DNA from: JBHGBM01 sp041946965
GTDB taxonomy: Bacteria; Acidobacteriota; Terriglobia; Bryobacterales; Bryobacteraceae
Length of the DNA stretch: 64,000 nucleotides
Assembly: GCA_041946965.1 (NCBI GenBank)
Contig: JBHGBM010000021.1
Location: forward strand, 1-64,000
Reading direction: 5' to 3'
Part shown: one piece after another, positions 53,792-62,791 of the stretch
Numbering within the stretch: position 1 is the first letter of the stretch
How the letters are laid out: every line of letters begins with the position of its first letter
Made by a program: the position numbers and the translations under genes
The notes under the pieces: generated by a model
Told to the model about the DNA's origin: nothing
Databases searched by the model: none
What the model saw: the letters and a program-made list of their open reading frames with translations, nothing else

Positions 53792-55729
53792 TCAGTCCGC
53801 CAGCGGCAGCCACACCGACATGTGCGACATTCCGCGATTCGACCACGCGAAATACGGGATCAGCCGCACCGTCATGGACCGCGAGGGTCCGGGCCTCAGG
53901 GTGCGATAAAGCAGGCCGGCCCACTCGCCCTCCGGCCGCACGCGCGCTTCGGCTTCCACTACCGCCACGCCGCCCAGCAGCGATTTCTCAAACCGCGCGG
54001 TCATGCGCGCGCGACTGCTCAGTGTGATTTCCGAAAGCCGCACGCCCGCCGGCAGATCCGGCGATTCCAGCGCATACACCACCGGCCCGCGCATCACGGC
54101 CACCTGGTTGCGCGCGCTCTCCACGTACGGGTTCGCCGCTACCAGCCGCGGCTCCATGGGCAGCAGCAGCTCGACACGATCCCCCGCCCTCCACACGCGC
54201 CGCAGCGCGGCGTAGCTGCCCGCGGCCGGCTTGCGCCCGTCCAGAGTCGCGCCTTCGGCCCACCCGGGGATACGCACCATCAGCGAGGCCTCGCGCGGCG
54301 GCGCCTGCTCGATGGTGAACCGCACCACGCCATCCCACGGAAAATCCGTCGCCTGCGAAACGGCCATACGGCCTCCGGCGATCGCGGTCTCGACGCGGCT
54401 GGCGCCGAACAGGTTCACCCAGAGCGCGTCCGCCGATTTCGCGTAAGCCCAGCCGCGCAGGCCCGCGATGGTTCGCGCCAGGTTCGTAGGGCAGCAGTAG
54501 CACGGCAGCACCGGCGAGCGCAGCGGGGGGTCCTGCGTGCGCACCACGCGCGGCACTTCGTCGGCGTGGCGCCGCAGCGGATTGGCATAGTAGAAATCCT
54601 TCCCCTCGATCCCCATGCCGGAGAGCATGCTGTTATAGAGCACCAACTCCACCACGTCGGCATACTTCGCATCTCCGGAAAGCCCCAGCAGGCGCCAGTT
54701 CCACATGGCGTTGGCGATATTCGCGCAGGTCTCGGTATACGCCAGCCGGTTGGGCAGTTCGTAATCCAGTCCGAAGGCCTCGTGCACGTCGTCATTGAGG
54801 CGGGAGCGGCCGCGGAACAGGTTTCCCACCGCGCCGGTGACGTACATCTTGCGGGTGGTCACGTCCGTCCAGATGCGGCCCAGCGCATCCAGCAGTTCCT
54901 TCTCGCCGGTCTCCCCGTACACGTCGGTGGCGCCCGCGTAAAGGTAATTCGCCGTCACCGCGTGGCCCACCGCCTCGATCTCCTTGCGCAGCGGCGTGCG
55001 GGTCTGGTTCTGGTCCGACCCGCCGCGCGCCGAGCCGCGCATGTCCACGAACGTCTGTGCGAGCTCCAGGTACCTGCCGTTGCCCGTAGCACGGTAGAGA
55101 TCCACGGCGCCCATGATGTTGGAGGGGTTGAAGCCGAAGTGCGCCAGCCGCGCCGGCCTAGGCTGGAAGGTGGCATGGAGATAATCCCCCACCTTGATGG
55201 CCACATCCAGGAAGTTCTTCTTCCCCGTCATGCGGTAGTGCGTGCACGCGGCCGTCATCAGGTGGCCCATGTTGTACAGCTCGTGGTGGTTCAGCAACTG
55301 CCACCGTTCGGCGCGCTTCAACCGTATGGGCGTGGAGATGTACCCGTCGGGCTCCTGAGCCGCGGCAAAGGCCGAGATCATCTCGTCCATGCGCCGGTCG
55401 AGCGCGGGGTCTTTGGTCGAGGCCCACACCAGGGCCATGGCCTCCACCGTCTTGTACACATCGCCGTCGCTCCACCAGTTCAGGCGCTTGACGTCCAGGT
55501 TGGGGCCCTTCACGAAGCTGGCGTACTGCGCGCCGTTCGCGGGATTCCCGATCGCCTCGAGAATCACCGGAAGCGCGTTCCGGCGGACGGTCTCGAATCG
55601 CTCCGCCCAGAACCCGCCCGTCCAGCGAACCTCGTTGAGATCCAGCGCCTTCAGTTTCACGTACGGGCCGGCGGCGGTCTGGGCCACTGCCGCCGCCGCG
55701 GCCGCAAGCGCAATTACGAATGGCTTCAT
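53792..55729 (-). CDS. Beta-L-arabinofuranosidase-like protein, GH127 (DUF1680)
   Basis: A 645-residue exported protein with an alpha/alpha barrel. The zinc-site motifs YTETCANIAN (E333, C335) and LPCYCCPTN (C412, C413) keep the 77-residue spacing of HypBA1 E338/C340 and nucleophile Cys417/Cys418. GH127 enzymes cleave beta-L-arabinofuranosides, including those on hydroxyproline-rich plant glycoproteins. ATG 55729 is chosen; ATG 55738 and a longer frame are possible. It is the first gene of the operon. Confidence 0.92.
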   Translation of the reverse strand: MKPFVIALAAAAAAVAQTAAGPYVKLKALDLNEVRWTGGFWAERFETVRRNALPVILEAIGNPANGAQYASFVKGPNLDVKRLNWWSDGDVYKTVEAMALVWASTKDPALDRRMDEMISAFAAAQEPDGYISTPIRLKRAERWQLLNHHELYNMGHLMTAACTHYRMTGKKNFLDVAIKVGDYLHATFQPRPARLAHFGFNPSNIMGAVDLYRATGNGRYLELAQTFVDMRGSARGGSDQNQTRTPLRKEIEAVGHAVTANYLYAGATDVYGETGEKELLDALGRIWTDVTTRKMYVTGAVGNLFRGRSRLNDDVHEAFGLDYELPNRLAYTETCANIANAMWNWRLLGLSGDAKYADVVELVLYNSMLSGMGIEGKDFYYANPLRRHADEVPRVVRTQDPPLRSPVLPCYCCPTNLARTIAGLRGWAYAKSADALWVNLFGASRVETAIAGGRMAVSQATDFPWDGVVRFTIEQAPPREASLMVRIPGWAEGATLDGRKPAAGSYAALRRVWRAGDRVELLLPMEPRLVAANPYVESARNQVAVMRGPVVYALESPDLPAGVRLSEITLSSRARMTARFEKSLLGGVAVVEAEARVRPEGEWAGLLYRTLRPGPSRSMTVRLIPYFAWSNRGMSHMSVWLPLAD

Positions 55730-55736
55730 CACCGGC

Positions 55737-55742
55737 ATTATA
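55737..55742 (-). promoter_or_regulatory. Leaderless-type -10 element of the GH127 operon
   Basis: A perfect TATAAT on the minus strand, seven bases before ATG 55729, with no ribosome binding site. The -35 is not clear. The spacing would place the transcription start at the start codon. Only 25 bases separate this gene from the divergent sulfatase. Confidence 0.4.
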
Positions 55743-55754
55743 GTGAAGGAACAG

Positions 55755-57215
55755 ATGAACAGGCGGAGCTTTCTCACCGGAGCCGCGGGCGCCGCCTTTG
55801 CGCCCCACCCGCGCCGCAACGTGCTGCTGATCTATTGCGAGCAGTTGCAGCACGGAGCCGGATCGTTTGCCGGAGGCCCCGCGCGCACGCCGAACCTTGA
55901 AAAACTCGCCGCCGCCTCCGCCGTCTTCCGCACCGCCTGCACCACCACGGGGCTCTGCTCGCCCAGCCGCGCCGCGCTCTTCACCGGACGCCTCGGCCAC
56001 CGCACCGCCCTCGACGACAATTGCGGCGTGTGGCACTCGCGGCTTGACGCGCTGGACCCGCGCCAGACCACGCTCCTCGAATGGGCCCGCCGCAAAAACT
56101 GCTTTACCGGCTGCTACGGCAAGTGGCACCTTGGCCCGGACGGTCCCATCCAGCGCGGCGTGGACCGCTATCCCGCCTCCGGCTTCGAGCGCAACCGCCT
56201 GCGCGCCAAAACCCAGAAGCCCGATTTCGAAGCTCCCAAGCGCTATTACGATAAGACCCGCGCGTTCCCCGAGAAGCCCGGCTTCTACCAGACCCAGAAA
56301 GGCGGCTACGAGCAGTCCCCGACCGCGCAGGTGGCGCGCCAGGCGGCCGCGTTTCTCAAGGAGGCCGCCGGGGCCCGGCGTCCCTTCTTCCTCACCGTGA
56401 GCTTCACCGCGGTGCATCCTCCCTACCACGTGCCCGAGCCTTTCGATCGCATGTACGGCTGGCGCGCCATCGAGCTGCCCGCCAGCGTTCATGACACCTT
56501 CCGCGGCAAGCCGCCCTACCAGAACGACATCATGTGGCCGTTTCACGACACCGCCCACATGAGCGAAGACGACTGGCGCCGCGCCATCGCCTACTACCGT
56601 GGTTTCGTCAGCGTGCTCGACCGCGGCGTGGGCGAGGTGCTGGACGCGGCGAAGGCCCACGGCCTCTGGAAGGACACCCTCGTGGTCTTCGTCGCCGATC
56701 ACGGCGACATGTGCGCCGCCCACAACCGCTTCGACAAGGGCCCCTACTGTTACGACGAGGTCCTGCGCATCCCGCTGTTGGTGCGCGCGCCCGGCGCCGC
56801 CCCGCGCGAAGTGCGCCGCCACGTCTCCTCCATCGACCTCAACCGAACCATCGCCGAATGGGCCGGCTGGGAGCCGGACGCACCCAACACCGACAGCCGC
56901 TCGCTGCTGCCTCTGATCGAGCGCGGCGACCCCGGCTGGAGCGGCCCCGACCAGGCCTTTTACCGCTACGAATGGTATGACGGCCTGTGGTTCGGCATCC
57001 GCGCCATCCGCACCCACGATTTCAAGTACTGCTTCAATCCCGCCGGCGTGGACGAGCTTTACGACCTGCGCAAAGACCCCGCCGAAATGCACAACCTGGC
57101 GGGCGCGCCCGGCGCGCAATCCGTTGAAAACGAAATGGCCCGACGCCTTCTCGCGCACCTGGAGGAATGCGGCGACGCCGCGGCCGCCGCGAAGATGAGG
57201 GCCGCCCGGCATTGA
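55755..57215 (+). CDS. Tat-exported S1-family sulfatase, variant metal site
   Basis: A 486-residue sulfatase with a Tat signal (NRRSFLTG) and the formylglycine motif C68-S-P-S-R72, followed by TGR. The DHGDMCAAHNRFDKGPY metal segment is present. The N-terminal metal-ligand stretch usually has Asp (DD or DQ); here it reads IYCEQ, with Glu29 in place of Asp. AAGGA precedes ATG 55755; the longer upstream frame overlaps GH127 and is rejected. It is the first gene of a three-gene operon with the DHH-like and YkgJ-like genes. Confidence 0.9.
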   Translation: MNRRSFLTGAAGAAFAPHPRRNVLLIYCEQLQHGAGSFAGGPARTPNLEKLAAASAVFRTACTTTGLCSPSRAALFTGRLGHRTALDDNCGVWHSRLDALDPRQTTLLEWARRKNCFTGCYGKWHLGPDGPIQRGVDRYPASGFERNRLRAKTQKPDFEAPKRYYDKTRAFPEKPGFYQTQKGGYEQSPTAQVARQAAAFLKEAAGARRPFFLTVSFTAVHPPYHVPEPFDRMYGWRAIELPASVHDTFRGKPPYQNDIMWPFHDTAHMSEDDWRRAIAYYRGFVSVLDRGVGEVLDAAKAHGLWKDTLVVFVADHGDMCAAHNRFDKGPYCYDEVLRIPLLVRAPGAAPREVRRHVSSIDLNRTIAEWAGWEPDAPNTDSRSLLPLIERGDPGWSGPDQAFYRYEWYDGLWFGIRAIRTHDFKYCFNPAGVDELYDLRKDPAEMHNLAGAPGAQSVENEMARRLLAHLEECGDAAAAAKMRAARH

Positions 57216-57252
57216 CGCGGCGGTGCGCCGCGAAGGACAATGGCCCAGAAGG

Positions 57253-58218
57253 ATGGCCGAAGGGTTCAATCACATCGATTTGCGTGTGCCTCCGCGCCGT
57301 TTCGAGAATTGGGGCGACTTCATGCGCCGGGCGCCCGAGTACTCGATCGGCCTGGAGGTGATGGACGACACGCCCGGCCACCGCGGCCACTGGGTCCATT
57401 TCGATCACCACGCGGGCGTCATCCGCGAGGTCACCATGAGCGCCGCCATGCAGGCCTACATCGCCGTGCGCCAGGGCCGCCTCATGGACCGCTGGCTGCG
57501 CCACCACTGCCCCGTCCCTGTGTACGTGTGGAACGCCGACCAGGATGTGTGCCTGGCCGCCTTCGTGCTCGAATACCACGAGTTTCTGGAGCGCAGTGAA
57601 GGCACCCCGCTGCTGCGCTGGATCGTGCAGTACAACAATAAGATCGACGTGTGCGGCGGGCTGTACCCGGTGAACCTGGACGAGCTGGTGCGCAATCACT
57701 TCACCTGGGTCTTCGAGCCCTACCGGCAGCAGCGCATGGCGGGCAAGTCGATGGGCGACGAGGCGCTTATTCGCGGCACCATACGGGAAGTCTGCGACCG
57801 TCTGCTCGCCCTGCTCAACGGACGCGCCGGCATCGCCCCCATCACCGCGGCGCCTGAGATCCTCTACGCCTCGCCGTGCAAGTACGTGATCGCCGACGAA
57901 AAGGGCGACCCCGCATCGCGCCTGGTGCTCGCCGCCGCCGGCCACACCAACCTCATCAGCCTGATCTGCAAGCGGCCCAACGGGCGCTATACCTACAGCG
58001 TCATCCGCGGCTCGCCGTACGACGAGGACGTGTTCCAGATCGACAAGCTCATCGAGGCGTTCCAGGCCGCCGAGGACCGGCCCGGCGAGCGCATCTGGGG
58101 CGGCTCGAACCTTGCCGCCGGGTCCGACAGCGAGCTCGGCAGCAGCCTGCCCTGGACCCGGCTGCGCGACATCGCCGACCCCATCGTAAGCGAGGCGCTC
58201 GCCAGGCTCGCGAAATGA
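57253..58218 (+). CDS. Uncharacterised protein with DHH-like motif
   Basis: A 321-residue soluble protein with HFDHHAG (D51-H-H53), resembling the DHH motif of DHH/DHHA1 phosphoesterases, and VWNADQDVCLAAFVLEYHEF nearby. The rest shows no familiar pattern; the other DHH metal residues are not all evident. It may be a degenerate or distant DHH-family phosphoesterase. ATG 57253 is chosen; a GTG at 57223 is an alternative, and neither has a good ribosome binding site. The start of ykgJ overlaps its stop. Confidence 0.6.
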   Translation: MAEGFNHIDLRVPPRRFENWGDFMRRAPEYSIGLEVMDDTPGHRGHWVHFDHHAGVIREVTMSAAMQAYIAVRQGRLMDRWLRHHCPVPVYVWNADQDVCLAAFVLEYHEFLERSEGTPLLRWIVQYNNKIDVCGGLYPVNLDELVRNHFTWVFEPYRQQRMAGKSMGDEALIRGTIREVCDRLLALLNGRAGIAPITAAPEILYASPCKYVIADEKGDPASRLVLAAAGHTNLISLICKRPNGRYTYSVIRGSPYDEDVFQIDKLIEAFQAAEDRPGERIWGGSNLAAGSDSELGSSLPWTRLRDIADPIVSEALARLAK

Positions 58219-58796
58219 GAACTATGGATGACGCCCGCCTCATCCGGATCGTGGATTCCGCCATGGCCGAGGCGGCGCGAAGAAGCGGTCCCTGGCTCGC
58301 CTGCCGCCCGGGCTGCACGCAGTGCTGCATCGGGCCGTTCCCCATCACGCAACTGGACGCCGTGCGCCTGAGCCGCGGGCTCGCCGAGTTGGCCGCGCGC
58401 GACCCCGAACGCGCCGCGCGGGTCCGCGAGCGCGCCCGCCTCGCGGTGGCGCAGATGAGCGCCGATTTCCCGGGCGACCCCGCCGCAGGCATAATCACGC
58501 GCGACGACGAGAGCTTCTGCGAGCAATACGGGATCGACCCCTGTCCCGCGCTCGACCCGGAAACGGGCACTTGCGATCTGTACGCCGCGCGCCCCATCAC
58601 CTGCCGTACCTTCGGACCCGCGGTCCGCTCGCACGGCGGCGAGGCGCTTTCCACCTGCGAGCTGTGCTACAAAGGGGTCCCCGACGAACGGATCGCCGCC
58701 TGCGAGGTGGACTTCGATCCCGAGGGCCTCGAGGCGGCGCTACTCGATCAACTCGAGCCGCGCGGCGACACGTTCGTCGCCTGGGCGCTACGGTAA
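58215..58796 (+). CDS. YkgJ-family cysteine-cluster protein
   Basis: A 193-residue protein with the PF03692-type Cys pattern: C30-x3-C34-x2-C37-C38, then CPALDPETGTCDLYAARPITCRTFG and CELCYKG. The family is proposed to bind Fe-S clusters or zinc and has no established reaction. The start overlaps the previous stop (ATGA); ATG 58224 is possible. It is paired with the DHH-like gene. Confidence 0.87.
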   Translation: MRTMDDARLIRIVDSAMAEAARRSGPWLACRPGCTQCCIGPFPITQLDAVRLSRGLAELAARDPERAARVRERARLAVAQMSADFPGDPAAGIITRDDESFCEQYGIDPCPALDPETGTCDLYAARPITCRTFGPAVRSHGGEALSTCELCYKGVPDERIAACEVDFDPEGLEAALLDQLEPRGDTFVAWALR

Positions 58797-59318
58797 CGGA
58801 AAGGATACCCGCCGCTCGCGGTTCAGCCGCTGGCTCAGCTCGCGATCAAGCTTCTCCAGGGCGGCGGACTGCTGCTTGTGATCGGTCCCCAGCCAGTGCA
58901 CCTGCGCGCCTTCGGTCCAGTACGCCAGCGCCGCCCGGATCACGCCGTCTTTGAACGCCAGCAGATAAAGCGGCGGCCCGGCGGCGGCCTCAGCCGCCGG
59001 CTCGTATACCCGCACCCGCGGCAACGGCGGCGGCGCCATCGTCTGATGGATCACAATGGCCGGCTGGGGCCCGGCGGGGTACGCACTTACAACCGTCACG
59101 GCGGGCTGCGGAGCGTAGTACGGGTAATTTCCGTAATAGCTGTAATATGGCCCGTAATAACCGTATGCGTAAACGGGCCGCGCGAATCCGAAAGACCGCC
59201 CGTGAAAGCCCCGGGCGTGGAACCCGAAACCCGGGCCGCGGCGAGCGAAGCCACCGCGCTGCACCGCCCCCGCCGCGGCAGGCAGCAACAACAAAGCCAC
59301 GACCGCAACCTTCCTCAA
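58788..59318 (-). CDS. Small exported Tyr/Gly-rich protein
   Basis: From TTG 59318 the protein has 176 residues with a signal peptide (KVAVVALLLLPAAAGA) and a low-complexity middle rich in Phe, Gly and Tyr (GYYGPYYSYYGNYPYY). The C-terminal half (LYLLAFKDGVIRAALAYWTEG) resembles a beta-strand-rich YXWGXW-type outer-surface domain. The frame is open to 59402, but that leader lacks a good start, so the start is uncertain. The 3' end overlaps the YkgJ gene (convergent) by nine bases. Function unknown. Confidence 0.6.
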   Translation of the reverse strand: MRKVAVVALLLLPAAAGAVQRGGFARRGPGFGFHARGFHGRSFGFARPVYAYGYYGPYYSYYGNYPYYAPQPAVTVVSAYPAGPQPAIVIHQTMAPPPLPRVRVYEPAAEAAAGPPLYLLAFKDGVIRAALAYWTEGAQVHWLGTDHKQQSAALEKLDRELSQRLNRERRVSFPLP

Positions 59319-59363
59319 GGCCCGCCCTCTCCCTCCCCAAAGGTTAGCACCTGAGAAGACCCC

Positions 59364-59392
59364 TTGCGGGACGGCACATGGCGAAATAAAAT
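59364..59392 (+). promoter_or_regulatory. Candidate promoter of the fourth TonB receptor gene
   Basis: TTGCGG (59364-59369), 17-base spacer, TAAAAT (59387-59392), 46 bases before ATG 59438. Confidence 0.5.
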
Positions 59393-59437
59393 AAGCAGGC
59401 ATCAGGGGTGTCCAATATCCGAATCTTGGAGGTCTGT

Positions 59438-62400
59438 ATGCGGTTGTCGAATGCGCTGCGGCCGTTTGCCGTAGCGGGGATTATTGCCGGTTTCGCCGCA
59501 AGCCTGTACGGACAGGCAGTCAGCGGCAGCCTGCTGGGTACGGTCACCGATTCTTCCGGCGGCGCCGTTCCCAATGCCAAAGTTACCATCACCGAAACGA
59601 GCACCGGCATAAGCCGGTCCATGCAAACCAACGCCAGCGGCAACTACGTCTTTCCCACGCTGGAGCCGGGCACTTACCGCGTCGCGGTGGAACTCACCGG
59701 CTTCCGCACGGCGGTCAAGGAGGGCGTGAACCTGCTGGTCAACACCACCGTCCGCGCCGATCTGACGTTGCAGCCGGGTGCCGTGAGCGAATCCGTCACG
59801 GTCATGGCCGAGGTGCCCATCCTGCAAACCGACCGGTCAGACACCGGCCGCAAAATCGAGGCGGTTCAGATCGCCAACATGCCGCTGGGCTACAGCCGCA
59901 ACTTCCAGTCGCTGCTGAACCTTGTCCCCGGCGCCACGCGTTCTTTCCAGCCGCACTCGGAGTTTTTCAACTCCCAGGGATCCCTCACCACCCAGGTGAA
60001 CGGCGTCAACCGCCTGGCGAACAACGTTCAGTTCGAAGGCGTCGATAACAACCACCGCACCGGATTGCTCACCGTCCTGATCCCGCCCATCGAGGCGCTC
60101 GAGACCGTGGACGTGAGCACCAGCAACTACGAAGCCGAGTTGGGGCGCGCCGGCGGCGCGGTCACCAATATCATCCTGAAGTCGGGCACCAACGACCTGC
60201 ACGGCGCCGTCTACGCCTTCCACAGCGACAGCGCCCTGGGCGCGCGGGAAACCTTCCAGCCCTCCAAGCCGGTTACGACCTATAACTATTACGGCTTCAA
60301 CGTGGGCGGGCCCATTCGCAAGAACCGCACCTTCTTCTTCGGCGATTTCCTCCAGGTGAAGGACCGCCGCGGCGACGGCTACATCATCTCCGTACCTATC
60401 GCGCCATTCCGGACGGGCGATTTCTCCAGCCAGCCGTCGCGCGTGGTGTACGACCCCGCCACGGGCAACCGCGATACCGGAGCCGGCCGCCAGCCGTTCG
60501 CCAATAACCAAATACCGGCTGCGCGCATCAGCCCGATTACCCAGAAAGTCCTGGCCATGGTGCCGCTGCCGAACCTCGGCTCCGGAATCACCAACAACTA
60601 CGCCAGCTCCACCACCCGCAAGAAGGACAGCAACTCCTTCGACGTGAAAGTAGACCACCAGCAAACCGAGAAGGACCGCTTTGCGGCGCGCTACAGCATG
60701 CAGCGGCCGGTGGTGACCGATCCCGGACGCTTCGGCATCGCGGGCGGCGGCGGCAAGGGCTTCGCCGCCACCGGAGTCAACCGCACCCAGAGCGCGGCCA
60801 TCAATTACACGCGCCTGCTGAGCCCCACCTTCATATCCGAATTCCGCGTGGGCCTGAGCCGGTACAGCAACGTGGCGGAAAACCTGGATTCCGGCACCAA
60901 AGCGGCGGAAGCCATCGGCATAAAAGGCGCCAACCTCGACCGCTGGTCGAGCGGCATCAGCTCTATGAACATCAGCGGCTATGCCAACCCGCTGGTCGGC
61001 TACTCCGGCAGCCTGCCGTGGAACCGCGCCGAAACCAACATCGACTTCGTCAGCAACTGGACCAAGGTGACCCACAACCACACCGTGAAGTTCGGCGTGG
61101 ACATCCGCCGCTTGCGCGATGAACTATTGCAGACCCAGGACGCGGGAGGGCCGCGGGGCGAGTTCCAGTTCCGCAACAACCAGACCAGCACGCCCGGCGC
61201 CGCCGTCCTGGACCAGGTGAACGCCATGGCGAGCTTCCTGCTGGACGTCCCGCAGACTTTCCAGCGCGACCTGGCCATCGCCTTTCCGGCCTACCGCGCC
61301 ACCATGTTCTTCACCTACATCCAGGACAAGTGGCAGGCCACGCCCAAGCTGACTCTGGACTTCGGCCTGCGCCACGACCTCTATCCGCCCGCCACGCCGC
61401 GCCTCCCTGGAGGATTTTCAAACTACGATCCCAACACCAACAGTCTGATCGTAGCCGGCATCGGCGGCAATCCCATGAACCTGGGGCGCAAGACGTACTA
61501 CCGCGATTTCGCCCCGCGGTTCGGCGCCGCCTACCGTTTCAACAACAAGACCGTGCTGCGCGCCGGTTTCGGCCTGAGCTGGATCCCCTTCCCCGATAAC
61601 AAGTACGCCTGGGACAACTTCCCCGTGAAGCAGAGCAACTCTTACCAGGCGCTGGGCAGTTACGGCCAGGCGCAGAGCGCCCCGGGAGTCTACGGCTCCA
61701 TGGCCACCGGCTTCCCCGCCCCGCAGCCGGCGGTGATCCCCTCCAACGGCATCATCGTGGCGAACACGCCGCAGTTGCTCTCGCAGAACATCAACAGCGT
61801 GGTCCCGGCCGACTATCGCGAGGGCTACATCGAGACCTGGAACATCGCCCTCCAACGGCAGTTGCCCGCGAACTTCACCATCGAGGCCGCTTACGTGGGC
61901 AACCATACCGTGCGCGCGCCGGTCAGCTACAACGTGAACGCCGCCATCACGTTCAATTCCGGCGCGGCGGGACGCCCGCTCTACCAGAAGTTCGGCAAGA
62001 ACGCCGATGTCAACTGGCGCTATGCCGGATATAGCAACAACTACAACTCGCTTCAGGTCAAAATCGACCGGCGCTTCAGCGGTGGCTTCCTGCTGACCAC
62101 GGCATACACCTACGCCAAGGCGCTCGGCTATTCATCGGAAGACGGCGGGCTGTGGAACTACATTCAGCCGCGCCGCAGCTATGCGCGGCTGGATTTCGAC
62201 CGCACCCACACCTTCGTCCAGAGCTATGTTTACGAGCTGCCCTTCGGCAGAAGCAAGCGCTGGCTCAGGGAAGGTCCCGCGCGGTGGGTCCTGGGCGACT
62301 GGCAGGTCAACGGCGTGCTCAGCCTCATGACCGGCAGGCCGCTGACGTTCGGAACCACCGTCTCCGCGAACACTCCCGGCACCAGCCTCACGCCCGACCA

Positions 62401-62791
62401 GATCGCGCCCGTCAGAATCCTGCATGGCATCGCCGGACCGGGCGGTTCCGTTACGTGGTTCGACACCTCGTCCTTCAAGCAGCCGCTCGATGCCGACGGC
62501 AAGACGGTTCACTTCGGCAACATGGGACGGAACAACATCTCTGGACCGGGCCTGGCCAACCTGGATCTCTCGCTGTTCCGGAAATTCCAGATCACCGAGC
62601 GGTTCGGCGGCGAATTCCGCGTGGAAACCCTGAACTTCACCAATACGCCGGCATTCGGAAATCCGAACACCACAGTGGGCAGCGCGGATTTCGGCAAGGT
62701 CACCGGCACCCTAGCGGGGTTGATCGCCAACCAGGGTGTGGGCGGCACCGGCGCGCGCTCCATTCAATTGGGGCTGAAGCTCAGGTTCTGA
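59438..62791 (+). CDS. TonB-dependent receptor with carboxypeptidase-regulatory domain
   Basis: A 1117-residue outer-membrane receptor: signal peptide (to about residue 26), regulatory domain (LLGTVTDSSGGAVPNAKVTI), plug with YEAELGRAGGAVTNIILKSG, beta-barrel, and terminal LKLRF. GGAGG lies upstream of ATG 59438; an in-frame ATG at 59408 would only add a poor leader. The stop is immediately followed by the stop of the convergent dehydrogenase gene. Substrate unknown. Confidence 0.95.
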   Translation: MRLSNALRPFAVAGIIAGFAASLYGQAVSGSLLGTVTDSSGGAVPNAKVTITETSTGISRSMQTNASGNYVFPTLEPGTYRVAVELTGFRTAVKEGVNLLVNTTVRADLTLQPGAVSESVTVMAEVPILQTDRSDTGRKIEAVQIANMPLGYSRNFQSLLNLVPGATRSFQPHSEFFNSQGSLTTQVNGVNRLANNVQFEGVDNNHRTGLLTVLIPPIEALETVDVSTSNYEAELGRAGGAVTNIILKSGTNDLHGAVYAFHSDSALGARETFQPSKPVTTYNYYGFNVGGPIRKNRTFFFGDFLQVKDRRGDGYIISVPIAPFRTGDFSSQPSRVVYDPATGNRDTGAGRQPFANNQIPAARISPITQKVLAMVPLPNLGSGITNNYASSTTRKKDSNSFDVKVDHQQTEKDRFAARYSMQRPVVTDPGRFGIAGGGGKGFAATGVNRTQSAAINYTRLLSPTFISEFRVGLSRYSNVAENLDSGTKAAEAIGIKGANLDRWSSGISSMNISGYANPLVGYSGSLPWNRAETNIDFVSNWTKVTHNHTVKFGVDIRRLRDELLQTQDAGGPRGEFQFRNNQTSTPGAAVLDQVNAMASFLLDVPQTFQRDLAIAFPAYRATMFFTYIQDKWQATPKLTLDFGLRHDLYPPATPRLPGGFSNYDPNTNSLIVAGIGGNPMNLGRKTYYRDFAPRFGAAYRFNNKTVLRAGFGLSWIPFPDNKYAWDNFPVKQSNSYQALGSYGQAQSAPGVYGSMATGFPAPQPAVIPSNGIIVANTPQLLSQNINSVVPADYREGYIETWNIALQRQLPANFTIEAAYVGNHTVRAPVSYNVNAAITFNSGAAGRPLYQKFGKNADVNWRYAGYSNNYNSLQVKIDRRFSGGFLLTTAYTYAKALGYSSEDGGLWNYIQPRRSYARLDFDRTHTFVQSYVYELPFGRSKRWLREGPARWVLGDWQVNGVLSLMTGRPLTFGTTVSANTPGTSLTPDQIAPVRILHGIAGPGGSVTWFDTSSFKQPLDADGKTVHFGNMGRNNISGPGLANLDLSLFRKFQITERFGGEFRVETLNFTNTPAFGNPNTTVGSADFGKVTGTLAGLIANQGVGGTGARSIQLGLKLRF

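Noticed and set aside
55158..57269. A 703-codon minus-strand frame spanning the sulfatase and the start of GH127
   Set aside because: It runs antisense to the sulfatase and in another frame of GH127, both of which are well supported.
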